Assembly (NCBI RefSeq): GCF_020103725.1
Contig: NZ_JAHXBG010000004.1
Coordinates: 1 to 64,000 of the forward strand
Direction: 5' to 3'
From: Hyalangium gracile
GTDB taxonomy: Bacteria; Myxococcota; Myxococcia; Myxococcales; Myxococcaceae
Length of the DNA stretch: 64,000 bases
The position numbers and the translations under genes are program-made. The notes under the pieces were generated by a model. It ran no database searches, was not told the DNA's origin, and worked only from the letters and a program-made list of their open reading frames with translations. Positions 1-8,928 of this stretch are shown piece by piece (within the stretch, counting starts at the first letter, position 1; the number at the start of each line of letters is the position of its first letter).

Positions 1-3000
1 GTGACGACCACCCAGCAGGGCAACCCGAACCAGCCGGGACAGATCATCTACACCTACTCGGCCACGGATCCGTCGGGCAACACCGTCGCCTCACCCGTCA
101 CCCGCACAGTGACAGTGAACGACAATACGCCGCCCACGCTGGCACTGCTGGGTCCCGCCACCCAATCGCTGGAGTGCGGCACGCCGTACACCGACCCCGG
201 CGCTACGGCCAACGACGCCTGCTTCGGGGATGTCACCAGCCGCATCGTCCGCACCGGCTCCGTCAACAGCTCCTCGCCGGCCAGCTACCAGCTCACCTAC
301 AACGTGACGGATCCAGCCGGCCAGAGAGCGTCGGCGGTCCACCGCACGGTGAACGTGAGCGACACCCTGGCCCCGGCCATCACGGTGCTTGGTGCGCTCA
401 CCCAGTCGGTGCAGTGCGGCAGCGGCCCGTACGCCGACCCCGGCGCCACGGCCACCGACTCGTGCTACGGCAACCTGACGGCGGCCATCGTGGCCTCCGG
501 CAGCGTGAACTCGGGCGCGGCCGGTAACTACACCATCAGCTACAGCGTGACTGACCCGTCGGGCAACTCGGCGACTTCCGCCGATGTGCGCACCGTGACG
601 GTGGTGGATGACCAGGCTCCGAGCATCACCCTGCTCGGCCAAGCCAACTCGGGGCTGGAGTGCGGCACTCCGTTCACAGATCCGGGTGCCACGGCCAACG
701 ACGCGTGCGCCGGGGACCTGACGAGCCAGATCTCCAAGTCGGGCTCGGTGGACCACAAGGTCCCTGCGGCCTACACCCTGCAGTACACCGTGAAGGATCC
801 GTCCAACCTCACCGCGACGGTGAACCGCATGGTGACGGTGAGCGACACGCTCCCGCCGACGCTGATACTCAATGGCTCGGCGACGCAGGCAGTGGAGTGC
901 GGTGGTCCGTACACCGATCCGGGGGCCACGGCCACCGACGTGTGCGCGGGCAACCTGGACGCAGCGGTGCAGGTGGCCGGCGCGGTCAACCCAGCCGTGG
1001 TGGGCAACTACAACGTCTCCTACACGGTGTCCGACACGGCGGGTCTCACCGCTGGGCCAGTCAACCGCGCGGTGACCGTGAGCGACACGCTAGCTCCCAC
1101 CATCGCCGTCAACGGCCCGGTGGACCAGACGTTCGAGTGCGGATCCACCTATGTCGATCCGGGCGCCACGGCCAGCGACCAGTGCGCCGGCAACCTGACG
1201 TCCGCCATCGTGGCCACTCGCACGAATGACCCGGCGAACCCGGGCACCTTCACCATCACCTACAGCGTGACGGATCCGTCCGGCAACAGCTTCACCTCGC
1301 CGGTGGTGCGCACGGTGCACGTGGACGACGACGACCCGCCGACCCTGATCCTCAATGGCCCGGCGCACCAGAGCCTGGAGTGCGGCACGCCGTACGTGGA
1401 TCCGGGCGCCACGGCGAGCGACGCGTGCGACGGCGACTTGACGGACGATATCACCCGCAGCGGCTCGGTCGATTCGGGCATGCCGGCCGACTACACGCTC
1501 ATCTACAACGTGGCGGACTCGTCTGGGAACAGCGCCCCGTCTGTCAGCCGCACGGTGCAGGTGGCGGACACGCTGGCCCCGAGCATCACTGTCAACGGCC
1601 CGCTCAATGACACGTACGAGTGCGGCACCACCTACGTGGATCCGGGCGCCACGGCGACCGACGCATGCGACCCGTCGGTGACGGTTGTCGCCACGCAGAC
1701 GACCAACCCGAACCAGCCGACCAACTTCATCATCACCTACAGCGCGACGGACACCTCCGGTAACACGACGGTCTCGCCGGTCACTCGTACAGTGACGATG
1801 AACGACACCACGTCGCCGTCCATCGCGCTCAACGGCCCGGCCAACCAAACGGTGGAGTGCAGCCCGGACGCTTACCAGGATCCGGGCGCTACGGCGACGG
1901 ACCTGTGCGTGGACCCGGTGCCGGTGACGGTCACCGGCTCGGTGAATATGCGCGTGACCGGCAACTACACGCTGAGCTACACGGCGCAGGACACGGTGGG
2001 TAACATCTCGCCCACGGTGACCCGCAGCGTGCAGGTCGTCGACTCGACGGGTCCGATCATCACTCTCAACGGTGAGGGCGCCGTCTACGTCGAGTGCAAG
2101 AGCGAGTATGTGGATCCGGGCGCCATGGCTGCGGACTTCTGCTCACCGACGACCAGCCTCACGTCGACGTCCAACGTGAACACGAATGTGCCGAATGAAT
2201 ACCTGGTGACCTACACCGCCGGGGACGAGAGCGGGAACACGAGCAAGGCCGAGCGTCACGTGAACGTGATGGACACGCTCAGGCCGGTGATCTCGGTGGT
2301 GGGGCCGCCCGAGGTGGAAATCGAGTGCGGCATGCAGCCGGACCTGGGCGTGAGGGCGCAGGACGTCTGCTACGGCGACCTGACCGCCAACATCGTGGCC
2401 ACCCCGGCCACATTGCCAAATGAACCGGGCAACTACACGGTGACGTACTCGGTCACGGATCCAGCCGGCAACAGCACCATCGACGGCGCCTCGCGCACCT
2501 TCAGGGTGGTGGACACGACGGCGCCGGTCCTAGCTCTCGATGGCCCGAGCAAGGTGTTAATCGAGTGTGGTTCGGACTACTTGGACCGCGGGGCCCTGGC
2601 CAGCGACATCTGTGCTGGCGATCTGTCGAAGGCCATCGTGACGACAGGCACCGTCAACCCTCAGGTGCCTCGCGTCTACACGATCACCTATAGCGTGGCG
2701 GATCCGGCAAGGAACCCTGCGCCTCCAGTGTCCCGTACCGTCGAGGTGGTTGACCAACAGCCCCCCAAGATCTCGTGCCCCGACCCCATCGTGGTCGAAA
2801 TCGTCGAGGGCGACGGAGCCACCGTCACACCCCAGCTCGCCCTGGCCACGGATGTGTGTGACCAGGAAGTAAGGGTCAGCGACCCCACGGAGGCGCACTT
2901 CCCACTGGGCACCACGACCGTGACGTACACGGCAATGGATGAATCAGGGAACACCGCGTCCTGCACCTCGAGCATCACCGTGCTGAACGGTGCTCCCCCG

Positions 3001-5040
3001 GACACGTTCATCGTCTCCGGTCCTCCCGAGGAGACCGAGTACACGGATGCTTCCTTCGACTTCAATGCCTCCAAGTCCGATGTGACCTACGAGTGCAGTC
3101 TGGACGGCGCCGACTTCCGAGAATGCTTGGAGAGCACCCTCTTCACCGAACTCGCAGAGGGCGAGCACACCCTGCAGGTGCGTGCGAGAGACAGCGCGGG
3201 CCGCGTGGACCCCACCCCCGCTTCTGCCTCCTGGATCGTCCGGCCTCCTTTAGTAGAGGAAGTGGACCGAGCCTTTCTCGGTGGCGGACGTGGCTGTTCC
3301 TCCACGGGGAGCAATCCGTCGTCGCTGGCCATGATGGGGCTGGGCGTGTTCGCGGCCCTGTGGGTGCGGAGGCGCTCGGGCGCGCGCCTGCTCGTCCTGG
3401 CCGCGCTGCTCCTCCATTCCCCGGCCCACGCGCAGTCCCTGGGCATCCCCACGTTCGAGCTGGAGCTCCTGAAGCTCAATCCCAGCGGCACGGGCTCCCT
3501 GGTGGTGGGCACCGGCGAACTGCTGCCGGAGGGGGCATACCGTTTCTCCCTCACCACCCACTATGAGAAGGATCCCCTCGTTCTCTTCCAGAACGGCGAG
3601 CGGCTGGGCATCGTGGTCCGCCACCGTGCCACGGCTCACCTGTCCGCGGCTTATGGCCTCTGGGGCCGAGTCGAGCTAGGAGCGCAGGTGCCTCTGCTCC
3701 TCCTCCAGCGGGGAGAGGACCTGACGGAGCATGGAGTCGGCAGGCCCGAAGGAGGTGTTGCCCCCGGTACGCCTCTGTTCACCTTGCGCCTGAAGCTCCT
3801 CGCCGAGAGAGAGGAGGATCCAGTGGACCTCGCGCTCGGGGTTCATGCTGGTCCTGCCCTGGGACGTGGCCTCGCGCTGGCCCGTGAGCTCCGTGCCACA
3901 CCCACCGTCATGGTGGGCCGCCGCTTCGGCTTCCTTCACGCCGCCATCGATGCCGGCGTCCGGCTGCGCTCGCGCACCATCCTGAGCCCGGATGCGAACA
4001 TCCAGGATGAGATCGGCCACGCGCTGAGCCTGGGCGCGGCCCTGTCCACCGTGGGCGAAGGTCTCCGCGGAGAGATGGCCGTCATCGCCTCGGTGCCCTT
4101 CGGTCGCGAGGGCTCCTCGGTCGAGACCCTGGCCGGCGCGCGACTGCCAATAGGAGAGTCGCTCGAGGCATACAGTCTGGCGGGCCTGGGCTATGGCAAT
4201 GCCGCCGGCACTCCAGACATCCGCGTGCTGCTGGGCGTGGCCTACGGCCGTACGAGTCCCGCCTGTGTCATGGGTGGCAAGCACGAGCCTCAGTCCTGCC
4301 CGGATCTCGATGATGACGGAGATGGAGTGGCGAACCGGGACGACCGGTGCCCACTCGAAGCAGGCCCCATGGACAACCAGGGCTGTCCCCCGCAGGACAT
4401 GGATACGGATGCGGACGGCATCGATGATGTGGCGGACGTGTGCCCGGCCGAGCCAGGACTCGCGGTCCTGAGAGGCTGTCCCGCGCGGGATGCTGACTTT
4501 GACGGAGTCATGGATGGGGAAGACGCATGCCCCTCCGAGAGCGGCACCCCCGAGATGCTGGGCTGCCCCGGCATGGACATGGACCAGGACACGGTGCAGG
4601 ACTACGTGGACAACTGCCCGGATGTGCCAGGACCCGTGGACAACCAGGGCTGTCCGATCGACGAGAAACAGCTCGTCGCCATCCAGCGTGGCCGCATCGA
4701 GATCAAGGAGACGGTCCACTTCGACTACAACAAGGCCACCATCCAGCCCCGCTCCTATCCGCTCCTGAACCAGGTGGCCCAGGTCCTCGTCGAGCACCCG
4801 GAGATCCTCTCCGTGACCATCGAGGGCCATACGGACAACAGGGGCACGGACAGCTACAACCAGAGCCTGTCCCAGCGGCGCGCCGAGTCCGTGCGCGAAT
4901 ACCTCGCCAAGAGAGGCGTGGCGCGCGAGCGCATGGTCGCCAGGGGGTTTGGGGAGTCCCGTCCCGTCCAGCCCAACACCTCGGAGGAGGGCCGCGCGGC
5001 CAACCGCCGCGTCGACTTCATCACCCGCTACACACAGTAG
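1..5040 (+). CDS. DUF5011/HYR repeat surface protein joined in frame to an OmpA/thrombospondin-3 outer-membrane protein (5' partial)
   Basis: The reading frame is already open at the left edge in the middle of a repeat, so the true start lies upstream. Residues about 43-920 hold eleven tandem Ig-like DUF5011 repeats (each with an ECG...DPGA.A.D.C core), followed by an HYR-type domain (about 920-995) and another Ig-like segment. Residues 1099-1125 look like a MYXO-CTERM tag: GCSS, a hydrophobic helix, then VRRRS. Directly after it, residues about 1122-1144 form a textbook signal peptide ending AHA|QS. A beta-barrel-like domain follows, then four thrombospondin-3 calcium repeats (about 1433-1557) and a C-terminal OmpA peptidoglycan-binding domain (about 1570-1679, with TIEGHTDNRG). 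A C-terminal sorting tag followed by a signal peptide suggests two ancestral proteins in one frame. A GTG at 3364 could start the second. Architecture is seen directly; function as an envelope or adhesion protein is inferred. Confidence 0.88.
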   Translation: MTTTQQGNPNQPGQIIYTYSATDPSGNTVASPVTRTVTVNDNTPPTLALLGPATQSLECGTPYTDPGATANDACFGDVTSRIVRTGSVNSSSPASYQLTYNVTDPAGQRASAVHRTVNVSDTLAPAITVLGALTQSVQCGSGPYADPGATATDSCYGNLTAAIVASGSVNSGAAGNYTISYSVTDPSGNSATSADVRTVTVVDDQAPSITLLGQANSGLECGTPFTDPGATANDACAGDLTSQISKSGSVDHKVPAAYTLQYTVKDPSNLTATVNRMVTVSDTLPPTLILNGSATQAVECGGPYTDPGATATDVCAGNLDAAVQVAGAVNPAVVGNYNVSYTVSDTAGLTAGPVNRAVTVSDTLAPTIAVNGPVDQTFECGSTYVDPGATASDQCAGNLTSAIVATRTNDPANPGTFTITYSVTDPSGNSFTSPVVRTVHVDDDDPPTLILNGPAHQSLECGTPYVDPGATASDACDGDLTDDITRSGSVDSGMPADYTLIYNVADSSGNSAPSVSRTVQVADTLAPSITVNGPLNDTYECGTTYVDPGATATDACDPSVTVVATQTTNPNQPTNFIITYSATDTSGNTTVSPVTRTVTMNDTTSPSIALNGPANQTVECSPDAYQDPGATATDLCVDPVPVTVTGSVNMRVTGNYTLSYTAQDTVGNISPTVTRSVQVVDSTGPIITLNGEGAVYVECKSEYVDPGAMAADFCSPTTSLTSTSNVNTNVPNEYLVTYTAGDESGNTSKAERHVNVMDTLRPVISVVGPPEVEIECGMQPDLGVRAQDVCYGDLTANIVATPATLPNEPGNYTVTYSVTDPAGNSTIDGASRTFRVVDTTAPVLALDGPSKVLIECGSDYLDRGALASDICAGDLSKAIVTTGTVNPQVPRVYTITYSVADPARNPAPPVSRTVEVVDQQPPKISCPDPIVVEIVEGDGATVTPQLALATDVCDQEVRVSDPTEAHFPLGTTTVTYTAMDESGNTASCTSSITVLNGAPPDTFIVSGPPEETEYTDASFDFNASKSDVTYECSLDGADFRECLESTLFTELAEGEHTLQVRARDSAGRVDPTPASASWIVRPPLVEEVDRAFLGGGRGCSSTGSNPSSLAMMGLGVFAALWVRRRSGARLLVLAALLLHSPAHAQSLGIPTFELELLKLNPSGTGSLVVGTGELLPEGAYRFSLTTHYEKDPLVLFQNGERLGIVVRHRATAHLSAAYGLWGRVELGAQVPLLLLQRGEDLTEHGVGRPEGGVAPGTPLFTLRLKLLAEREEDPVDLALGVHAGPALGRGLALARELRATPTVMVGRRFGFLHAAIDAGVRLRSRTILSPDANIQDEIGHALSLGAALSTVGEGLRGEMAVIASVPFGREGSSVETLAGARLPIGESLEAYSLAGLGYGNAAGTPDIRVLLGVAYGRTSPACVMGGKHEPQSCPDLDDDGDGVANRDDRCPLEAGPMDNQGCPPQDMDTDADGIDDVADVCPAEPGLAVLRGCPARDADFDGVMDGEDACPSESGTPEMLGCPGMDMDQDTVQDYVDNCPDVPGPVDNQGCPIDEKQLVAIQRGRIEIKETVHFDYNKATIQPRSYPLLNQVAQVLVEHPEILSVTIEGHTDNRGTDSYNQSLSQRRAESVREYLAKRGVARERMVARGFGESRPVQPNTSEEGRAANRRVDFITRYTQ
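127..2751 (+). repeat. Eleven tandem ~80-codon DUF5011 repeats
   Basis: The DNA shows eleven direct repeats of about 225-245 bases, each beginning with a P-(T/S)-(I/L) segment and carrying the conserved coding core for ECG, DPGA and a second Cys. The leftmost part of the window (1-126) is the tail of a further copy. Copies 1-8 are close to one another; copies 9-11 are more diverged. The pattern fits expansion by unequal recombination, and copy number may vary between strains or be misassembled from short reads. Confidence 0.85.
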
Positions 5041-5059
5041 CGGGCAGTGACGTCTCCGC

Positions 5060-6820
5060 TCAGGCGGCCACGAACTGCCGCTCCACGAGCCGGCGGTAGA
5101 GGCCGTCCTGGCCCATCAGCGTGGAGTGGCTGCCGCTCTGCACGACGCGGCCGCCCTCCAGCACCATCACCCGGTCCGCGTCCATCACCGTCGACAGGCG
5201 GTGGGCGATGATCAGCGTGGTGCGGCCCTTCATCAGCCGATCCAGCGCGTCCTTCACCAGGTGCTCGCTCTCGGCGTCCAGCGCGCTGGTGGCCTCGTCC
5301 AGGATGAGCAGGCGCGGATCCTTCAGCACCGCCCGGGCGATGGCCACCCGCTGCTTCTGCCCTCCCGACAGCTGCACGCCGCGCTCGCCCACCAGCGTCT
5401 TGTAGCCCTCCGGGAAGCGAGAGATGAAGTCGTGCGCGTTGGCCGCCCTCGCCGCCGCCTCCACCTCCGCGTCGCTGGCGCCCACCTTGCCGTAGCGGAT
5501 GTTGTCCGCGATGGAGGAGGAGAACAGCAGCGGCTCCTGCGCCACCACGCCGATCTGCTGCCGCAGCCACTCCGGATCCAGCGTCTTCAGGTCCTTGCCG
5601 TCCAGCAGGATGCGCCCGCCCTGCGGGTCATACAGGCGCCCCAGCAGACCCGCGATGGTGGACTTGCCCGCACCCGAGGGGCCCACGATGGCCACCACCT
5701 CGCCCGGCTCGATGCTCAGGTCGATGCCCTGGAGCACCGCCACGTCCGAGCGCGCCGGATAGCTGAAGTGCACGTCCTGGAGCTGCACGCTGCCCTGGGT
5801 GCTCGCCAGCCGCTCGCCGCCCGAGATGGGGATGGCGGGCTTGCGGTCCAGCAGCTCGAAGACGCGCTCGGCGGCGCCCGAGGCGCGCATGAAGTCCGCC
5901 CACAGCTCCGTCAGCGCGCCCAGCGCGAACGCCACGAACATCGAGTAGACGAGGAACGACGTCAGCCCGCCCACGGTGAGCTTGTCGTCCAGCACCAGCC
6001 GGCCGCCGTACCAGAGCACCGCCGTCGCCGCCGCGAACCCGCCGAAGGAGGCCACCGCCATGAAGGTGGAGGACTGCCGGATGCGGCCTCGGGCCAGCGC
6101 CAGGGCCCGCTCCATCGCGCCGCGGTAGCGCTCCACTTCGCTCTTCTCCGCCGCGAAGGAGCGCACGGTCCGCACGCCGGACAGGCTCTCCTCGGCCACC
6201 TCGTTGGAGGCGGCCAGCGCGTCCTGCACCTCCTTGGACAGCTTGCGCACCCGCCGCCCGTAGGCCACCGCGCCCACCGCCACCGGCGGCACCACCGCCA
6301 GCATCACCAGCGTGAGCACCGGCGAGGTGTAGAAGAGCATCCCGATGCCGCCCAGCGCCTGCGCCGCGTTGCGCAGCACCATGGAGATGTTGGAGCTCAC
6401 CGTGTTCTGCAGCACCGTCGTGTCCGAGGCGAGCCGGTTGGTGAGCTCTCCCGTCTTGCGCTCGTCGAAGAAGGCCACCTCCTGGGACATGAGGCTGGCG
6501 AACAGGTTCTGCCGCAGCCGCGTCACCACGCGCTCGCCCGCGGTACTGAACAGGTAGTAGCGCAGCGCGACCGCCAGCGACTGGATGGCCAGGATGCACG
6601 TCATCCCCAGCGCGGCGCGATCGATGAGCGCGCGATCCCTCGCGCCGAGCGCCTCGTCGATGATGAGGCGCATCGCCTGCGGGTAGAGCAGGCTCATGCC
6701 GCTGCCGATGGCGAGGAAGAAGGTGCCGGCCAGCAGGGTGCGCACCTCGGGGCGTGCCAGGCTGAGCAGTCGGCCCAGCGTCACCTTGGGCGGAACACGG
6801 GAATTGGGGGCTTTCTCCAC
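5060..6820 (-). CDS. ABC exporter, fused permease and ATPase half-transporter (MsbA/ABCB type)
   Basis: This 586-residue protein has an N-terminal six-helix ABC transmembrane domain (about 20-320) and a C-terminal nucleotide-binding domain. Walker A GPSGAGKS is near residue 381, the LSGGQKQR signature near 482, Walker B LLILDEATSALD near 504, and the switch His in IIAHRLSTV. A homodimer would export lipids, drugs or peptides across the inner membrane. There is no N-terminal C39 peptidase, so it is not a typical leader-cleaving bacteriocin exporter. It converges with the OmpA-type gene (19-bp gap) and is divergent from the aldo/keto reductase. The start MEKAPNS fits the family. The substrate cannot be told from sequence. 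It is about 2 kb from the TOMM locus, but two unrelated genes intervene, so I do not assign it to that pathway. Confidence 0.93.
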   Translation of the reverse strand: MEKAPNSRVPPKVTLGRLLSLARPEVRTLLAGTFFLAIGSGMSLLYPQAMRLIIDEALGARDRALIDRAALGMTCILAIQSLAVALRYYLFSTAGERVVTRLRQNLFASLMSQEVAFFDERKTGELTNRLASDTTVLQNTVSSNISMVLRNAAQALGGIGMLFYTSPVLTLVMLAVVPPVAVGAVAYGRRVRKLSKEVQDALAASNEVAEESLSGVRTVRSFAAEKSEVERYRGAMERALALARGRIRQSSTFMAVASFGGFAAATAVLWYGGRLVLDDKLTVGGLTSFLVYSMFVAFALGALTELWADFMRASGAAERVFELLDRKPAIPISGGERLASTQGSVQLQDVHFSYPARSDVAVLQGIDLSIEPGEVVAIVGPSGAGKSTIAGLLGRLYDPQGGRILLDGKDLKTLDPEWLRQQIGVVAQEPLLFSSSIADNIRYGKVGASDAEVEAAARAANAHDFISRFPEGYKTLVGERGVQLSGGQKQRVAIARAVLKDPRLLILDEATSALDAESEHLVKDALDRLMKGRTTLIIAHRLSTVMDADRVMVLEGGRVVQSGSHSTLMGQDGLYRRLVERQFVAA

Positions 6821-6939
6821 GGCGCCCAGACTAACGCGGGTATGTCGGGTGCGCAGCGCTTCTGTCGGAGAGCCGGCTGCCGTCCGAGCGGTGGAGTGCT
6901 AAGCCTGCGAATCGCTTCATATGAAGAAGGTGGAGGTCC

Positions 6940-7788
6940 ATGGAGAAGCACGTCTTCGGCATCACCTCGGTGGAAGTCCCCGTCATCGGCCAGGGCACCT
7001 GGCAGATGGAGAATGATGATCGCGCCGGTGCCATCCGGGCCTTGCAGGTGGGGCTCGAGCTGGGAATGACGCACGTGGACACGGCGGAGCTCTACGGCCG
7101 TGGCCGCGTCGAGGAGTCCATCGTCGCCGAGGTCATCGCCGGGCGGCGCGACGAGGTGTTCCTCGTCTCCAAGGTGATGCCCTCCCACGCCACCTATGAG
7201 GGGACGCTGAAGGCCTGTGAGAGCAGCCTGCGGCGCCTGAGGACCGACCGGCTGGACTGCTACCTGCTGCACTGGCCGGGCTCGCACCCGCTGGAGGACA
7301 CCATCCGCGCCTTCGAGAAGCTGGTGAAGGACGGGAAGGTGCGCTCCTGGGGCGTGAGCAACTTCGGCGTGCCGGAGCTGGAGGAGGCGGTGCAGCTCGC
7401 CGGGCCGGGCCGCATCGCCTGCAACCAGGTGCTCTACCACCTGGAGGAGCGCACCATCGAGCGCAACGTCCTGCCCTGGTGCGAGCGCGCCAACATCGCC
7501 GTGGTGGGCTACAGCCCCTTCGGCAACGGCAGCTTCCCCACCCCCGAGAGTCCCGGAGGCCGCGTGCTGGCCTCCATCGCCAAGGCGCACGGCGTGTCTC
7601 CCTACCAGGTGGCGCTGCGCTTCCTCATCCGCCGCCCCTCGCTGTTCGCCATCCCCAAGGCCAGCCGGGAGGTGCACGCGCGAGACAACGCGGCGGCGGC
7701 CTCGCTCCACCTGTCCGCGGAGGAGCTGGCCCGCATCGACGCCGCCTTCCCCGTGGGGCCGGACACCGGCGATCTGGCGATCATCTGA
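6940..7788 (+). CDS. Aldo/keto reductase
   Basis: A 282-residue NAD(P)H-dependent oxidoreductase of the aldo/keto reductase superfamily that reduces aldehydes or ketones in the cytoplasm. The catalytic tetrad is visible: Asp and Tyr in HVDTAELYG, Lys in FLVSK, and His in YLLHWPG. Near the C-terminus, IPKASREVHARDN matches the NADPH 2'-phosphate-binding region. Length is normal for the shorter prokaryotic members (YtbE/DkgA-like). A purine-rich GGAGG lies just upstream of the ATG. It is divergent from the ABC exporter and converges with the ATPase gene. Substrate unknown. Confidence 0.93.
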   Translation: MEKHVFGITSVEVPVIGQGTWQMENDDRAGAIRALQVGLELGMTHVDTAELYGRGRVEESIVAEVIAGRRDEVFLVSKVMPSHATYEGTLKACESSLRRLRTDRLDCYLLHWPGSHPLEDTIRAFEKLVKDGKVRSWGVSNFGVPELEEAVQLAGPGRIACNQVLYHLEERTIERNVLPWCERANIAVVGYSPFGNGSFPTPESPGGRVLASIAKAHGVSPYQVALRFLIRRPSLFAIPKASREVHARDNAAAASLHLSAEELARIDAAFPVGPDTGDLAII

Positions 7789-7827
7789 CGCGCGGCGGCC
7801 TGCCTCGAAGCGGCGCCGCCACGAGCC

Positions 7828-8694
7828 TCACGAGGGCTCGGTGGCCCGGCTCCGCCACTCCTGCGCGTCCTGCTGCGTGGCGTTCACTCGCACGGAGCCG
7901 TCCTCGGTCGAGCGCGAGAGCAGCCGCACCTCCTCCGGCTGCACGTACTCGAGCAGCTCGTAGGAGTGCGTCGCGATGAGGACCTGCACCGGCGGCGTGT
8001 CCTGGGTGCCGATGGTGAGCCGCCGCAGCACGCTGGCCACCTCTCCCAGCATGCGCGGGGGCAGTCCCCGCTCGGGCTCGTCCACGGTGAGCACGTCCGG
8101 CATCGGCGACTGATACGGCAGGAGCAGGAACGCCAGCAGGATCAGCACGCTGTCAGCCACCTGCCAGGGCGTGAACCACAGGCCCGGCTGCCAGCGATCC
8201 CGGAACCGCAGCTGCTGCGAGCGCGGCCCCGTCTGCTGCAGGCCCACGTCTCCCACGTGCGGCACCAGCCGGCAGAGCTGTCCCACCACCCCCTCGCGCT
8301 GCGCGGGCCCCAGCGAGGCGAAGACGCTCGCCAGGTTGTCTCCGTTGGGGCTCAGCGCCGTGGCGCGCCCCAGCGGGCTGTCTCCTCGCAGCGCGCTCAG
8401 CTCCAGCGTCAGCCCCTGCACCGAGTGGCCATGCATCGACCACGAGTCGAGCTCCGTGATGGGAAACCGCAGGCTCACGTGGTTGCCGTCCGCGAACTTC
8501 CACTGCAGCGAGATCGGCTGCGTCGTATCCAGCCGCCAGTAGTCCGAGTGCTCGCACGACATCCGGTACTGCATCCCCTCGAGCACCGACGTCTTCCCCG
8601 AGCCGCTGGGGCCCACCAGCACCGTGAGCGGCGTCAGCGACAGATCCACCTCCTTGAGGCATCGGAAGTTCTCGAAGCGGACGGCGCGGATCAT
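7828..8694 (-). CDS. RecF/OLD-like AAA family ATPase (AAA_21 type)
   Basis: A 288-residue single-domain ABC-type ATPase of the kind related to RecF, SMC and OLD nucleases. It opens with IRAVRFENFRCLKEVDLSL, then Walker A GPSGSGKTS near residue 28. Walker B is in VLTVDEPERGLPP, and a switch His in LIATHSYELLEYV. There is no Toprim nuclease domain and no long coiled coil. Such stand-alone proteins are often annotated 'AAA family ATPase'; some take part in defence or DNA repair, but nothing here proves that. It is divergent from the TOMM kinase gene, with 234 bp between them, so the two could share regulation. Confidence 0.85.
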   Translation of the reverse strand: MIRAVRFENFRCLKEVDLSLTPLTVLVGPSGSGKTSVLEGMQYRMSCEHSDYWRLDTTQPISLQWKFADGNHVSLRFPITELDSWSMHGHSVQGLTLELSALRGDSPLGRATALSPNGDNLASVFASLGPAQREGVVGQLCRLVPHVGDVGLQQTGPRSQQLRFRDRWQPGLWFTPWQVADSVLILLAFLLLPYQSPMPDVLTVDEPERGLPPRMLGEVASVLRRLTIGTQDTPPVQVLIATHSYELLEYVQPEEVRLLSRSTEDGSVRVNATQQDAQEWRSRATEPS

Positions 8695-8851
8695 GGAAGA
8701 ACCCCCTCCAGGTGTCGGACACGGTGCAAGCTCGGGGAATAGCTTACAGGTACATTCGATATTTTACACTGGGTTGGAATTCTCGTCCAATAGGGAAATC
8801 CGCTGGTTCGGTGGGGTGGTGAAGACCCAGCTGTCCTGAATGCCAAGAATC

Positions 8852-8869
8852 CAGAACTCGACAGTTCTG
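8852..8869. promoter_or_regulatory. Inverted repeat upstream of the TOMM kinase/cyclase gene
   Basis: CAGAACT (8852-8858) and AGTTCTG (8863-8869) form a perfect 7-nt inverted repeat with a 4-nt spacer, 59 bp before the TTG start of the kinase gene. A second, weaker dyad (TTGGA 8774-8778 / TCCAA 8786-8790) lies further upstream in the same 234-bp divergent region. Either could be an operator; no recognisable consensus supports a specific regulator. Confidence 0.35.
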
Positions 8870-8928
8870 TTGGGCGCGGAGTTCAATGGAGCGGGCTGTA
8901 CTCACTCTGTTCCCCGAAGGAAGTCGCA

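Noticed and set aside
127..2751. Possible CRISPR or tandem satellite because of regular repeats
   Set aside because: Repeats are about 240 bp, in frame and encode conserved Ig-like domains.
5060..6820. ABC exporter as the TOMM product transporter
   Set aside because: No C39 peptidase domain, two unrelated genes between it and the locus, and opposite orientation; association is not supported.
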